From Istiophorus platypterus (Eukaryota; Chordata; Actinopteri; Istiophoriformes; Istiophoridae), in contig CM029124.1 of assembly GCA_016859345.1 (NCBI GenBank), positions 25,072,480 to 25,136,479 of the forward strand: DNA of 64,000 nucleotides. Reading direction: 5' to 3'. The notes below the pieces were generated by a model. It did no database searches and was not told where the DNA came from. It saw nothing but the letters and a program-made list of their open reading frames with translations. Shown here one piece after another: positions 24,626 through 38,060 of this stretch. Position numbers and translations under genes: made by a program. The first letter of the stretch is position 1, and every line of letters starts with the position of its first letter.

Positions 24626-25391
24626 TTCACTGTTTCAGTGGTTCCCAGAACTGTATAACACCACATCATAATCATACCCATTATCTTTGCAGGAAGATTG
24701 TAGCATTGGCTCTGTACTGAGCTCTCTATCCCACCTTGCAGTTTGAACAGTTCATACAGATGAGTGTGTAGAGAGCCTGAAGGGGACAGTATGCTTAAAC
24801 AAAACTAGTGTCCAAAAATAACATGCAAAATAGGGCATATGTGTCTATACTCTACCTGTTCTGAGCAGAAATACTTAGGCAGGTAAAAATGATGATTCAT
24901 TTGGAGTGATGTTTGTGTCCACCTGATTAATTCCCTCTCTTTCAGCTCTGTTTTTGGTCTCTACCTACTCCAGATTAGACTCTTTAGCTGATTAGTTCTC
25001 CATTATGTTTACCATCTGGTCTCTGATTTGGTCTGCCTGCTGTTTGCTGCTGAGAAGGGATTGGGCAGTGGCTTTTCAGAGCTTTTCCTCTAAAAACAGC
25101 TGCCTGTTACGGCAAAAACAATGGTATCATCCAGGTTCTCAGAGCAAGAGCAGTGTAAACTCAGCCAGCACTGCTGTGAACTGCATGTCACACACCTCAC
25201 TCTGTCTCAGACACACATATGCACTTGCTAAGCATAGCTGTGTGATTTCCCATCAATAAATCAATATGGCTATGAGTGGTTAGAATGTACTGGTCCCTTG
25301 AGTTTTTAAGAAATGTCAGTGCAGACTTTAAGGAAGATTTTCCAGAGGGCATGTACTGTACACAGTACTGTATACTTTATAGTACCTATGT

Positions 25392-25426
25392 ACATATACA
25401 CACATATATATAGATATATATATAGG

Positions 25427-25452
<26 letters not shown>
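25392..25452. repeat. Compound (TA)n/(GA)n repeat
   Basis: An ACATATA/TATATAGA stretch is followed by a run of about 12 GA dinucleotides. Confidence 0.9.
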
Positions 25453-25457
<5 letters not shown>

Positions 25458-27780
25458 GTATGGGTATAATATACAGTATGCCCATATATTAGATCAATGT
25501 ATGCAAAGCCCATCAGACAGTTCAGTAATTGTTGCTTACTGGATGAGACAGGTTGTTAATGGTCTCATTAGCTGACACTGTCAGAAACAAGACCTGCTGT
25601 GAGTGTGTAAGGGTGCTGTCATCTCAGATGATTTCTCACTCTCATCTCTCTTTCTGTCTGAAGATGTGGCCCTGGAGAAACCTCTGACGTTGTTGTTGCT
25701 AAGACCAATGTTGGTCAAATCCTGTGCTTGTTGTTGTTGGTACTCGGCCTGGTGTTAGCCCTTTTGTCTGTGTCTGAATGTTGTTCTTTTTTTTTTACAT
25801 CCAGTCTTGGTAATTCTGGGGAAGATTTTTAAAAAGAAAATTGGTCCTGCTTTCACCTGGTTTTTGGTCAGTCAGGAAGGTTAGTGATTGTCTTTTGTTT
25901 AACTCTATAGGCTACTGACTCCGGTCGGTTCAATGAGTCTTGAATACATATTGAGTTACTCCCTTCACATGCACACAGCACACTCTCATGTATTTCCTGA
26001 AAGACAGGTACACATAGAGGGCTCGTAAAAAGACAGACAGGGACAGTAAGAATAGTCCAAATATACAGACAGGTCGGTTGTCAATGTGTTTTGTGTGTGT
26101 AGCCAAGAGGAGCTGAGCAAATCAATGTGCTGCATGCAGATCTACAATGAAATGAGATTTTAAGCATCCGAAATAGTCAATCAATATTGAGCAGTCAACA
26201 CTGGCCGACCACCACAAATAAATCAATATTTCCATAAATCAATGGAAGATACTGAGAAGACTAAAAATATTTTTGGCTAATTATAACGCTATGACAGGAC
26301 AAATTATAGTTTGGCAGGCCACTACAGTCAGTTAACAGGAAACACTGACTACTATATAAGTTATGAATTATGGAAGTCTATGAGACAGTGCATAAAATTA
26401 TGAAAATCTCAACCACATCAAATGCTATTGATATGAAACCTGGTAGACAGGGGCTCCATGCTAAATTATTTTACATAGTACAGAATTGTAGCACCACTAT
26501 GGGCTAGGATATTAGCATAAATGTAGCAGTTTACATTTTGCCTAATATCTTGGCAACTTTCACATATAGAAGAAAAATTCTTGTGTCTTTAAAATCAGGG
26601 GAAGATGCGGAAAACATTGACGTAGGCTATGCCCATTTGTGCCGTAAAAATTTTGATTAATCAACTGAACACATTCTCCACATCCTATTGTACATATTTC
26701 ATCCAATCTTAACCAAACTTGGAACATATCGTATCATACGTTTATAAATGGTTAACAAACTTCTGTCATACATTCAAACTGCTGGAAATCTTGCATTTTA
26801 TACAGACCGGGTTACTGGTTACGTCTTTAAGTTTTTCAACTAGGGGAGCTATAGTCAAAAATATCAATATTAATCTAATTTCTAGTACTTACACAATCTT
26901 ACACCTGGTCCACTTCTAAAATGCTGAGCATACATGCCAAAGAAGTGAAACCTGTACACAAGTGCTTGTATCAGGTGTGTAAAAGTGTTGTGTGTTAGAC
27001 AGTGCCACTGTGCGGCAGGCTACAAACCTCTAATCCTATAAAAGTTCCATGCTCTCCTGCACCCACGTGCTTACAGTAAGATATATGGTTCTCCCTTTAA
27101 GTTCTTCAGCTAATTAATCTGTCTACTGCAGCAGCAGCGCAATCACACACTTTTCCCTCAAGAAATGAACATTTTTGCTTTTATTTTGCCTTTGGCTGTC
27201 ACTTTGAAAGTTTATTTTGAAATTCCATTATTTTCCAACAGCCTTCTGCCTGCATCAAACGTATTTAAATGAACAATTTCTATATTTCAGACAAAGTCAT
27301 TTTCTGATCTATGTTCTGTTGTCTCTTTTTCTGTCAAAGTTGTTTTCTCCCTACCAGCTGCCGTTATAAAACTGATATCTACCTGCAGCAAATTCAAAGC
27401 AGGAATGATCATGTTAATGTGACTGATCAGAGTGATACAGTATCAGGACTTAGCTATCTTTAAGACATCACCTGGAGAAAGAATTAGGATGAGTACAAAT
27501 TAGCCAGCACATTGTGTCATTATACCACAATAGAACTTTTGTGTTAGAAAAATTAGCAGGCTTTTATAAAAAGGCTCTTAAATGATCTTGAAATAGTGAG
27601 AGCGAAATATACCAAAAGCTAGGGGTGCCTTTTGTTTAATAATATTAATATTATATAAGGTAAACAAGGTAGCTAAATTATTCCAAAGACAAAGCATGAA
27701 CTGCATTCGAACCCTACATATATTGTAGTCTGGGTCCAAATAAAGCCGTGCACTGTAACTGTATTTCTATATGTATGTAG

Positions 27781-27809
27781 TTCATTTCCACTGTCCAAGT
27801 GGAAATGAA
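27781..27809. repeat. Short perfect inverted repeat
   Basis: Arms TTCATTTCCACT and AGTGGAAATGAA with a 5-base loop. Confidence 0.8.
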
Positions 27810-28126
27810 TGACAAAGATTGACCAGGGGAGGCTTTAGCAGTTGGAACAGCTCATTGGCCTATACTGGATAATTTTTCCTAGACATTGTATTAAAAGGGT
27901 GAACAGGATAATAAAATTGATGTAATTAAGAAAAAATAAAGCTATTTACAAAAAAGAAAAAAAGGAAAATAAAAATAAAACATAAATTGAGGTTGTCCAT
28001 GTGATGGAAGAATATCATAAATGAAAAATGAAATTGGTCTGAAGTGGAAGTGGCATGAAAAAAATAAAATAAAATTACAACCTAGTGACAAAAATCTGAT
28101 GTGTACAACAAGGTATTAGGGCCATT

Positions 28127-30006
28127 GTAGATTACAAAAAAGCCGCAATGTAAGTCAAGAAGGGGACACAAGCCAGTGTATTATGTGCGTCCCCAAGCCG
28201 GATTAATACAGAGGAGGGTTGTGTCAGGAGGGGCATCTGAAACTAAACTTTGCCAAACACAACATGCGAAGTCAGATTCCCATAATCCGGATCGGTCGAG
28301 TTGGTTAACAAACAACGAACGCCATCGCTGCTACAGGCTGCCAGGGTGTGGAAATTGGGGGCTGGTGGACTAAGAAGAAGAGAGGAAGGTGTGTTGGAAG
28401 GTGAAGAGAGAGAAAGAGAAGAGGAAGGAATGGAGGGAGAAGGCATGACAGGAAAGGGTAGGAGTTAGTTTGACATGATGCAGAGGAGGAAAGTAGACAT
28501 ACTGTGTGTCCAGGAGACCAGGTGGAAAGGCAGCAAGGCTAGAAGTTTGGGGAGGAGGGTTTTTTTTTACCATGGTGTAGATAGAGAGAGAAGAGGAGGG
28601 AGAGAGGAGTTATCTTGAAGCTTGAGGAAATGTGAATGTCCTGGAAATAAAAAAAAATAGAGTGATGAGTCTGAGAAAAGAAAAGAAAAAAGGTGTGTGT
28701 GTGGTGTGGGGGTATGGGTGCAGCACAGGGTGACGATAAAAGAGTGAGTAGGAGCACAACAGATAGACTACATCTTGTGTAGACGGCGCAATCTGAAGGG
28801 AGATCAGTGACTGAAGTAGTGTGTGGTGGAGAGGTGAGAAAGCCAGAGAATGCTGGTGTAGGATGACCTTGGTGGTGAGGAAGACGAAGAGGAGAAAGGG
28901 AGAGCAGAGAGGCAGGAGGGAGAGAAAAATAAAGGAAAAAGAAAAAAAGGAAGAGGAAGGAGTTTTTTAGGAAGGAGTTGAGGTAGGGCTCTGGGAGGTG
29001 CCAGATGAAGAGAGTAGACAAGAGTACAGGGAGATGCAGCGTAAGTGAAAAGTAGAGGTGGCAAATCTGGAGAAAGCGATGACAGGGGGTGTCAGAGAGG
29101 AACTGTGGTACTATGAGGAGGAAGGAAGTCTGGAGAGAAGAGATGTTGTGAGGTGCAGGACATGTATGTGTACTGTAGACAGTGGTTAGGTGGTGTGTGT
29201 GTGTGTGAGGAGAGGAGAGTTCAAGAGAGGTGGAGGACTGCAGGGGATCAGCCAGCTCTTCTTTGCTATGGAGACTGACAGACGAGGTTAGACAGGAATC
29301 TCCATGGACTATGATGTTTGCAGATGACATTTGTGATGTGTGTGTGAGCAGGAACAGGTGGAGGAGAGAAGAGAGGTGGAGAGATTGCCTGGAAAGGAGA
29401 GAGGAATGAAGGTTAGCGGACAGAAGACACAGTAGACAAAGGTGAGAGGAGGGAGAGTGGAAGGATTTTAAGTACTTAGGTCAACAGTCCAGGGCAATGG
29501 GAGAGTGTGAAAAAGAGGTGAAAAAGTGCAGGCAGGCAGGCTGGGTGGAGGTGGAAAAAGTGTGTGTGTGTGATGTGTGATAGAAGAGCTAGAAAAAAAA
29601 AGGAAAAAAAACAAACAAATGTGTGTGAGAGCAGCGATGCTGTTGATTAGAGAGACAGCCAGTGGAAAAGAGAGGAGGGGGAGGAGAGGAGGTAGGAGAT
29701 GAAGCAGAGGGACAGCACATGTAGAGGTTTTGGAGATAAAAGTCAGAGAGGCCAGACTGAGATGGTTTGACATGTGTCCTGAGAGATGAGAGTGAATATA
29801 TTGGTAGAAGGATACTGAGTTTTTGAACTGCCAGGCAGGGAGGAGAGAAGGAGGAAGAGGGAGGTTTATGGATGTAGTGAAAGAAGAAGAGAAGGTGTGG
29901 TTGGTGTGAGAGAGGAGAAGAGGAGAAGACAGGGTTAGATGGATGACACTGATTGATTCGGCGTCCCAAAAGAAAGAAAAAGAAGAAGAAGTAGATTACA
30001 AAAAAG
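28127..30006 (+). mobile_element. RTE-type LINE, internally deleted, with intact target-site duplication
   Basis: The body (28143-29990) is strongly purine-rich on the plus strand. Its 5' part is GTGCGTCCCCAAGCCGGATT then AACTTTGCCAAACACAACATGC, and the endonuclease region reads CAGGAGACCAGGTGGAAAGG. The reverse-transcriptase part includes GACTATGATGTTTGCAGATG, encoding the TMMFADD active-site motif. The 3' end is an AAGAAGAAG tail. Flanking 16-bp direct repeats GTAGATTACAAAAAAG at 28127-28142 and 29991-30006 are identical. Full-length relatives are about 3.3 kb as I recall, so about half is missing although both ends are present. Many indels make it non-coding. Long minus-strand frames here are complements of the purine-rich LINE strand. 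Confidence 0.78.
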
Positions 30007-30069
30007 AAAGGAAAAAAATATGATGAAAATATGTGCAAATGTGTTCTCAGAAACAGAATTTTGGAGATC

Positions 30070-30230
30070 ACATTTAAATTTACTCATTTGGTAGACACTT
30101 TTATCCCAGGCAACTTACACTGCACCTTAGGGTTCAGTTTCTTCCCCAAAGACACTTTGGTACACAGACACAGGAGGAACAGGGGATTGAGCCTCCAAGT
30201 TGCGATCAGCGGACAATCTACTGCAGTCAT
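30070..30230 (-). mobile_element. tRNA-derived SINE, copy 2 (with V-SINE-type tail)
   Basis: Read on the minus strand it has a decayed tRNA-like head with a B-box-like AGGCTCAATCC, then a body ending in GGGATAAAAGTGTCTACC and AAATGAGTAAATTTAAA. That tail matches the conserved 3' end of vertebrate V-SINEs and L2 (consensus GATAAAAGCGTCTGCTAAAT). It starts 64 bases after the RTE element. Confidence 0.7.
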
Positions 30231-31204
30231 ACAGAGAGCAATCAATGAATTACTTTTTATATTGAAGAATAACTCTAAACCTAGTTGTTATGAGACAAGC
30301 TCTGGAGCTATAGGCACTCCTGTTTAAATATGATTTCTAAGCATGATCTGGCTGTGTATCTTCCATGGGTTTTATTGATACCCCTGTCAATGAAAACAGT
30401 GAGTTCTGGTTCAAACAAATGTCTGTACTGTAGGTTCCCTGAGTTATGACTTAGAGAATAATTTAAGTCTGAGACATTTGTGTCATTTGAAGGTTAGGTC
30501 AACTTACCATGGAAAAAAAATGAATATTTCTGCTAAAATTCAAATGCATCTGTTCATTAATGAATTATGTATTCATATTTAGCTACATCTTAACTACAGA
30601 CTTCTGCAATATACTTAGGACAAGAAATATACTTAATTGCTTTTGTCAAAAACAGAGAGAGGGCCCCAAATGCAAAATATTATATATTCCTGTAATAGAA
30701 AAGATGAATAAAGGTTTATCATCTTTAATATATCCAATATAAAAGTCTTTGACCAAAGAGGAAGAAAGACAGGAGGTAGATCATATTATCTTCATTATGA
30801 TTCTTTTTCTGCTCCAGTTTGACTTTTCTGAACTTTCACACAGCAAAATAAATCAATACTGCTTTTACTCTCTGTCCAACAGCTGATCCATGTCTTTTTG
30901 GATGAGTAAATCAACCAGTATACAGTACATGTCACATAAAATAACCAACATGATGTCAACATGAAGTCACTCATGTCACAGTGTCTGAATGTATTACATA
31001 AATGTCATGTTCTCTGCATTAATCGAATACTCATGATACAAGAAATATAGAAACACAGACCAAATAATATATGAGTTTCAGAGCAGAAAAAAGGAAGAGT
31101 GAGTGTGGTAGGCTGGAAGATTATTACCGTGGAAATGTTTTATATCTAGAGATCTCACACACTCATACACACACAAACACAGACACAGACACACACACAC
31201 ACAA

Positions 31205-31251
<47 letters not shown>

Positions 31252-34200
31252 AACACACACATTTCAGTACAAATTGTCTCTCTACTGCAGAAATTACTTC
31301 AGACAAGAAAGTTATGTAATCAGGGTTTATTTGCCTAAATTGTCCAAAAAATGGACTGAGGGGAAGTGAATGCATGTTGTCATGTAATTACATGTTCTGT
31401 GCAAGTACATGAAGATCAAAAACATTTTACAGGAGGGAAATGTGACATTAAAGAATAAAGTGTCGTTCGCTTTGAGCTTCTTACGCAAAATAGGCAGTGT
31501 GAGGAGCTTAGTGACTATTTACAGGGCTAGTCTTTAAACTACTGCAGCTATTGTAGTGTATCTGTTTCTTGGAATAAAATGTCATGATCATGACAACTTC
31601 AGAACAGAAGTCTGAAGCAGCTCAAATGGAACATTTTTTTTAAAGAAATATCAAATCATCAAGTTTAAACTTCTGCTTGTTTTAAGTGTATCATATGTAG
31701 GGGACTGTTCTCTACTGAAAAACAATAGCATTACTCATTTGTTTAAATTATTAAAAACTATTTATATTTTCCTGGTAAGCAACCTCTTGTGGTTGTGCAA
31801 ATACTGACCTCTCACAACCAAAGGTTGAGAGTGTGATTTTGTTTCAAAATTTACCAAATATCTGACTTTGATATCAGATATATAGATGGATATCCTGTAA
31901 ACAGTCAACATGGGACTTAAATATATCCAACATCTCCTGCCATACCAAAGATTTATCAACCAATTATTTTTCATCAGTGAAATTGGGGGTCAGATCAGAA
32001 ATCATTTCCATGTGTCATTTTATAGGGCAGTTAAAAAATCTTTTGTCATTAAAGTTGGAGGACTTGTTGCACTTTACTCCAGGCAGTGTTAGTTATTGTT
32101 ACCAAAAGTAAAAATAAGATAGGCAGCTCACATTACGTGCCCAGCTCAAACCCGTGAGCCTGGGTTCTCACCATGAATGTTTGACAGTAGGTTGGGATTG
32201 TTTTCAGGAACAAACATTTTCTAGAGGTAAAAAAAAGTCTCTTTCCATTTCACAACACAATAAACATAATTTCTAGTGCACCTGTTAGTTAGTGAACGCA
32301 CGGTATAAAAACTACTGGGACAGCGAAGACATTCAGTCATCCCAAAGTTATTTTCCTGTCTTTAGAACATAATACAAAATATGTCTGCCACTTGGAAAAA
32401 ACTTATATTCAGCCAGACTTTAAAAAAACGGCTTCTGGCAGCCAGACTGCCTATTAAACAGTAAGTTCTCTGAGTGAAGAACATGATGCAGATTAGGAGG
32501 CAGTTTCTCCTAGTATCTTTCCAGTGAGGAGATGAATATCCTCAGCATATTTGTCTTTTCAGAAGGAAGGGCTTTTCTGATTTCTACCCAAATAAGCTTC
32601 TCCCCAACTGTTTTCTTACACACACAAGCACAGACACACACACATATACAAACACACAGATGGTTAAATTTCATTCTGAGTCATCTGAGAGTATGATTAA
32701 TCTGATCTGAGTAATTAAAATTGTAATGGGTTCCTCTGGCCCTGCTAAGTGCAGGTGAATAGCACTGTGATTGTGTTTGCATTTTTCAGGGGAACAAAGG
32801 GCCCTGCGGGCTAATCACTGCAGGAGAGCTCCATCACACATCACACTGTTATTATCAGCCAATGAGAGTCACTCAGAGATTTCAGAGATGAAGCACATAT
32901 GTTTAAATTAGTATTTTCATTGTTCTTAGTCTTATGATGGTGGTGAGATATGATGTACTAAAGCATGAGGATTGAGGGCTTATCTTTCCCTAAAGAAATG
33001 TTTCATCTTTATCTTCTTGAGGAGGAATCAAAAATGCTGGTTTGTATAATGTTCTCCAAAAAAAATGTGCAGGTCCCAAACTTTATTATCCAAAGCAAAT
33101 GTGGTGAATGTTTTGTTCTGTTGCATTTATAACATAAAAAGATACAGTCAGGAAACTGTTACATTAACAGCTTGTTGGCAAAAGACAGATTCAATAACAA
33201 AAAGAATTGTGCAGAAGATTTACTTTGTATTTAAACAACAGTGCCCTCTTATCTTGGACTGAGTGAAAACATAGGCGTTTTGACTTTAAGAAAGGTGCTT
33301 CATGGTCTTCAACTCCCAATGTGATATAGCTGCCAGCATGGCAGAGGATATTTTTCTAGTACTGGAAAGTATTGAGCTAAAATGTATTGATACACAAATA
33401 TTTATGTTCATTTTAATCCTTTTCAACATAGACTAAAAGACCTTAAAGGGCTTCAACATAAATGGACCTTGTGATGGGATGTTTTCACAATTAACAAAGA
33501 TAAATTGGTTATGGCATGTAATTGTGTACTATACAGATATCCTAACTCTTATAGCAACTGGAGCTTCAGAAAAGTGTAACCTTAGTCTAGTCTGCATTTA
33601 GGTAATTATAGCTAACATTGTCATTGTTTAATAGCAATGCAAGTGTCCTAATTATGACCTTGACATTCTATTAACAACAAAATTAATATCTTAACAGCTT
33701 ATGGCCCATTAACCTCCCTTGTATTTTTTCTCATATTTTTAAGAACATATAACCTTAATTTTAATCTGTAACCACTGACCTAGATTTCACTGCATAAAAT
33801 TCTCAGCTGTGAAAACTAATACTGTCAGACTTGTGGCCTCAGGGGAAACAGCAGGCATGTTTCATTTCTAATGTACAGGGTGGGACTCTTCTGCATAGAG
33901 CAGTAGAATGTAGAGGACTGATGGGAAGTACAGGAGGTATATGCCAAGCTCATCACTCAAATACTTAATGAGAAGTTTTCTCTATATATAGCTGGGAGGT
34001 CGACTGGTCAACTTGACACACAGTGGGTAATGAATTTAAAAACCTATATGAAAATATGACAATGCAAAGACTGTGGTCGGCTGAGCTGAGAAAACCCGGA
34101 TAGCGATTGTTCAAGGTATTGACACTCTTGAACATCACATGCTGTTACAAAGACAAGAACATTTAATTGCCATTAGGTGGAACCATTCTAAGCTTGTTTA

Positions 34201-36033
34201 GGTCCTGTTTATCAGTTCTGTTTCAGTTTCTGCACGTTAACGATAAATTATCCATATACTTAGTGACAGAGTTCCACAAGGTTCTGTTTCTGGACCAGTG
34301 TAATTCAAGTTCATGCTTCCTTTAAGTAATTTTATCAGGAAACAGTCCATAAACTTATATTATTATGCACACAACAGTGAATTGTACTTGTAAATGAAAC
34401 CTGATGAAACCAATCAGTTAGCAACTGATTGCTGGACACAGTGTAAGGCTTTTAAAGTACCTTTATTTCTTCCATGCACTATATGTGTTGACAAGTGGGC
34501 CAAACCACAATAACTAACTTATCCTGTTGTAGAACAGAACTATTGCATTTGTCCTTTTCACTTCATATCTTCTCCTTACTCCATGCCTCTCTATCCATGT
34601 CCCCCATCTTACCCTCAAAATTTGAACACCTATGTTAGACTCGTACAATTGAGTGTCAAAATTCTAGATATAAATTGGCAGATTAATCAATATCAAATGT
34701 AATCAAAATACAATTCTACATTAATATTTTGAAATGTTAGTCTATCAAAAAAAAAAGACCCTGAAATTAGACTCCCTGACTACTTTTTATACCTATCTGC
34801 ATAAAGATATCTGTCTGGGACAATTTGACAGCTAATCAAATTAGTTGCTTAATCTGCGCAATCTGTAGGAAATAACAAACAAGCAGGTTTTCCTATGTGA
34901 TTGTCTCTCAGTGAATTCAAGAGAGCAGGTCATTGAGATGACTGATGGACTAATATGAGCATTACTGTGACTCATTTCAATCTGTTGGCCAACCATATTT
35001 ATTGGAAGAGGAAAGAGAAAGAATTAAGGCAGACAGGATGGCAACAGGATCATCCTGAAAGGCAGTGTCATTTAGCAAACTGGGTGCATTCTGGGTGCAT
35101 TCTTGCTCTCAAAAGCCAACTGAGGAGGAAAGCTTTGCTGCAAATAGTGGGACCTGTAAATACAAGACTTAGAAAAGATATAAAGGTGTCGATGAATGCT
35201 GGAGTGTTTAACCTCCCCCAAATCAATTGGGAGAAAAGAAAGAGCCCACTCATTTGATCAAATGATCGGCTACTCAACACGTTAAGCAACAACAATAACC
35301 ACCTCTGCAAAGCCACCAAAGCCTTTTAGGACATTTTTGTAATACCTACTGAAAAAGAATCATGCTACACATGAAACAATGAGTAATGAATGTTTGTTAG
35401 TACTGCAGATAAATAGGGAATGAATCTGGTTGGCCAGTAGGTTGCCCGAGAAGAAGACTCCTTTGCAGTTAATTTAATAGCTAGTCAAATCAAATAGCTG
35501 GGTAGCATTTTTTTGTTTTTACTTATGGTTGAACTAAGACAAGCATTTGGAATGATTTATGTAAAATCTACAGGTCATCTGCAAATCAAAGTTAGCATGA
35601 CCCATACCTTTAAGGCCACAATAAGGTGATGATGAAATTTTGACAATGGATAATAGCAGGCAGTTGTGATTACAAACACGCTGTATACCAAGGAGCCCAA
35701 CAGACAAGGAGGAAACATTAGTAGAGTTGAGTAGAGTAGAGGAGTAGAGAACAATATAGGAAAGACAACAGGACAGAAGTGGAAGGAAACAAGTCAGGAG
35801 AACATGTAGGAATAAAGTAAGAGGAAGACAGAAGTAAAGACAGCAGCAGGTCTACAGAATTGAATACAATGGTAACACTCCTCAGGAATGAACCCCTCTT
35901 TTCTACTCTTCTTCCTCTTGTCTGTCTATCCAAGAGAGCCCAGAATACACATGACTAGTGCTAAAATAGGCTTTAGGCTGAGTGATGAATTAGCCAGGGC
36001 AAATTTGGGGAGCAAGCGAGAAAGAAAGATTAG
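30231..36033. other. Intron 1, no gene recognised apart from an AC repeat
   Basis: AT-rich. A denser, less AT-rich stretch at 32730-32890 (containing GGGCCCTGCGGGCTAATCAC) could be a conserved non-coding element. That is a guess from composition only. Confidence 0.35.
31156..31262. repeat. (AC)n microsatellite, interrupted, about 107 bp
   Basis: AC repeats with AGAC and AAAC variants; a perfect core of about 40 bases lies near 31210-31248. Confidence 0.95.
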
Positions 36034-36054
36034 AAAGAGAGAGAGAGAGAGAGA
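36034..36054. repeat. Short (GA)n repeat
   Basis: About ten GA dinucleotides inside a purine-rich stretch. Confidence 0.85.
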
Positions 36055-36275
36055 AAATAGCTCATAATGTTTCATTACAGCTAGATCTAATACAGTACAT
36101 GGCCCACAGACAAACTCAGTGACCCTTACTCAGATTTGCTCAACCAATCATGATGGAGCTCTGAATGTGTTTATGTGTGCATGTGTGTGTTCATATGATT
36201 TGATTATGAGCATGTAACAACAGGCTCCTGAGTATGAGAGATAAAGCTATTGTTGGCTGATTGGGGAAAATCAAG

Positions 36276-36279
36276 GACA

Positions 36280-36321
<42 letters not shown>

Positions 36322-36333
36322 CACACACACAAA
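36276..36333. repeat. (AC)n microsatellite
   Basis: AC run with an AAAA interruption, next to a family A repeat. Confidence 0.95.
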
Positions 36334-36354
36334 CTTACAAAATCTCAAATTCTT

Positions 36355-36548
36355 TAGGTGGTAATGTGAGCATTTTCTTCTTTTCTTTTCTAAATGTGAC
36401 TGTAAAATGCATATCTCTGGATTTTGGACTGTTGTTTGAACAAATAACGCAATTTGAAGGTACCACCTTAGACTCTCTGAACTTGTGACGGGCATTTTTG
36501 AATATTACACAACATTTTATAGATGAATAATATATAATGAAAATAAAA
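36355..36548 (+). mobile_element. Dispersed repeat family A, 3' part
   Basis: Shares ATTTTGGACTGTTGTTTGAA, GCAATTTGAAGGTACCACCT and ACATTTTATAGATGAATAAT with the family A pattern. It follows an AC microsatellite directly. Confidence 0.55.
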
Positions 36549-37029
36549 AACAGGTATTATTTTGACCGCAAATGAACAAGAGTGGTTTACTACATCACAA
36601 AATACAATACCATACCATAATATGCCATACTCTACTATACTATACTATAATATACTGCAATAATAATAAACATTATTGATAAAGCATCTCTCATACATGA
36701 AATGCATCTCAAAGTGCTATCCAATAAAGAAATTAAATTCATAGTTAAGAGGGAAAATAAAACCTATTTGATCTTTATTTTTATATTTTCATGTGAGTGG
36801 TGGTAATTCAATTTTTTAGCTGACCATCATCAAAAAATATAATAAAATCAAAAATTAACAAGTATGTTAGTTTGGTCGATGCCTTTTTAAGCCTTTGTAT
36901 ATAAGTAACAGTATAAGTATAATTATACAGTATAACAGTATAAGAATTTTATAAGAAGCTAGTGCTGTGCAGCTAACACTGGGGTAATTTGTTTTCTCCC
37001 CTTGTTTCTGGTTAATAGCTTAGCTGCAG

Positions 37030-38060
37030 AGTTTGGGAATAGCTGAAGTCTCTCAGTGGCTTTTTTGATTCCAGTAAAAAGTGCATACAGTTGTCAGTGA
37101 ATGGTTGCACTTTTTTGTCACCTTGTTGTTGTGGGACCTGAAGCTTAGATCTGAATCTGACATACATCAAGATTTGTGACCTCAGACTTAATCAAGGGAG
37201 TCAACTTCCCCAGATTATTAAAAAACATTTCCCTTTGTATTATCACCAACCAGTAGTACTTCAATTTGTCTTAATTTAACTTTAAGAAGTTATCACTCAT
37301 CCATTTATTTATTGGTAATAAACAGTTGTTGAATGAGTTAATAGCTGCAGCATCATTTTGTTCTGTAGACATGTACAGTTGTGTGTAATCTGCGTAACTA
37401 TGAAAACATACATTGTGCTCGCTGATGTTGTGACCAAGTGGCAGCAAGGTAGCTCCCTTATGGACCCCATAGCTGCTGTTATGTTCATCAGACACATAAT
37501 CTCCAAGCCTGACATGAAAGCACACAGTCAGAAAGACCAACCCAATTTTTCCAGACAACCAATTGGGATATCATGGTTGGTCATATCAAACGCTGCACTT
37601 ATGTCTGAGAGGATAAGAAATGTGACCTTATTCTCATCGTAGTTCAGCCTGTTCAGGACAGGACTTTGGAAATTATTAAACATCCACTTAAAAAATCCAG
37701 TTGGTACAGGATCAATTCATGCACTGGAGGAGTTACGGTTGATGATAGTATCCTAAAGCTCAGTTAAAGTGACGCATGTAAATCTTCCCAAGGTTACATA
37801 ACAGTGTTTGCTGAGTTTATCTTTATTTACACCAGCAGCAATACTGGCTCTAATTGAGGATATTTTGTGTTAAAAAACTGTGAGAGCTCCTCACACTATG
37901 CTGTAGAAGACTGGAGGGGAGTAGCCTGTTATAATGGAGAACAGTACTCAAGAGTTTCCAGCATTCTTTCTAATATTTTTTGAGAATTGCTCCTTTCTTT
38001 CCATTCAGTGTCATTTACTGCAAATTACCAATTGTCGGGTTTGAAGAATATTTGAACATC
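37030..38060 (-). mobile_element. L2-like LINE relic (reverse transcriptase), copy 1
   Basis: On the minus strand the frames show ELSQFFNTK and DPVPTGFFKWMF (linker to RT), then ILSDISAAFDMTNHDIPI (motif A with its Asp), LGDYVSDEHNSSYGVHKGAT (motif B, GVPQGS altered to GVHKGA), then HSYADYTQLYMS (motif C, YADD altered to YADY) and INKWMSDNFLKLN. SDSDLSFRSHNNKVTKK follows. A block between the linker and motif A is deleted. Loss of the second catalytic Asp and several stops show it is dead. Confidence 0.78.

Larger units (their letters stand above)
24626..28126. other. Intron 1, mostly unassigned; possible old repeat at 26390-26960
   Basis: The block 26390-26960 contains phrases such as TTGCCTAATATCTTGGCAAC and TATTGTACATATTTCATCCA that I recall from fish middle-repetitive DNA, but I cannot name the family. 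The rest shows nothing but a TA/GA repeat. Confidence 0.35.

Noticed and set aside
28539..29330. Longest open frame of the window (263 codons, minus strand)
   Set aside because: It is the complement of a purine-rich RTE LINE. Its Ser/Leu/Pro-rich low-complexity product is what such a strand gives by chance.
28804..30071. Other minus-strand frames of 67-160 codons
   Set aside because: Same cause: the opposite strand of the RTE element.
30031..30327. 98-codon plus-strand frame
   Set aside because: Runs through an inverted SINE copy.
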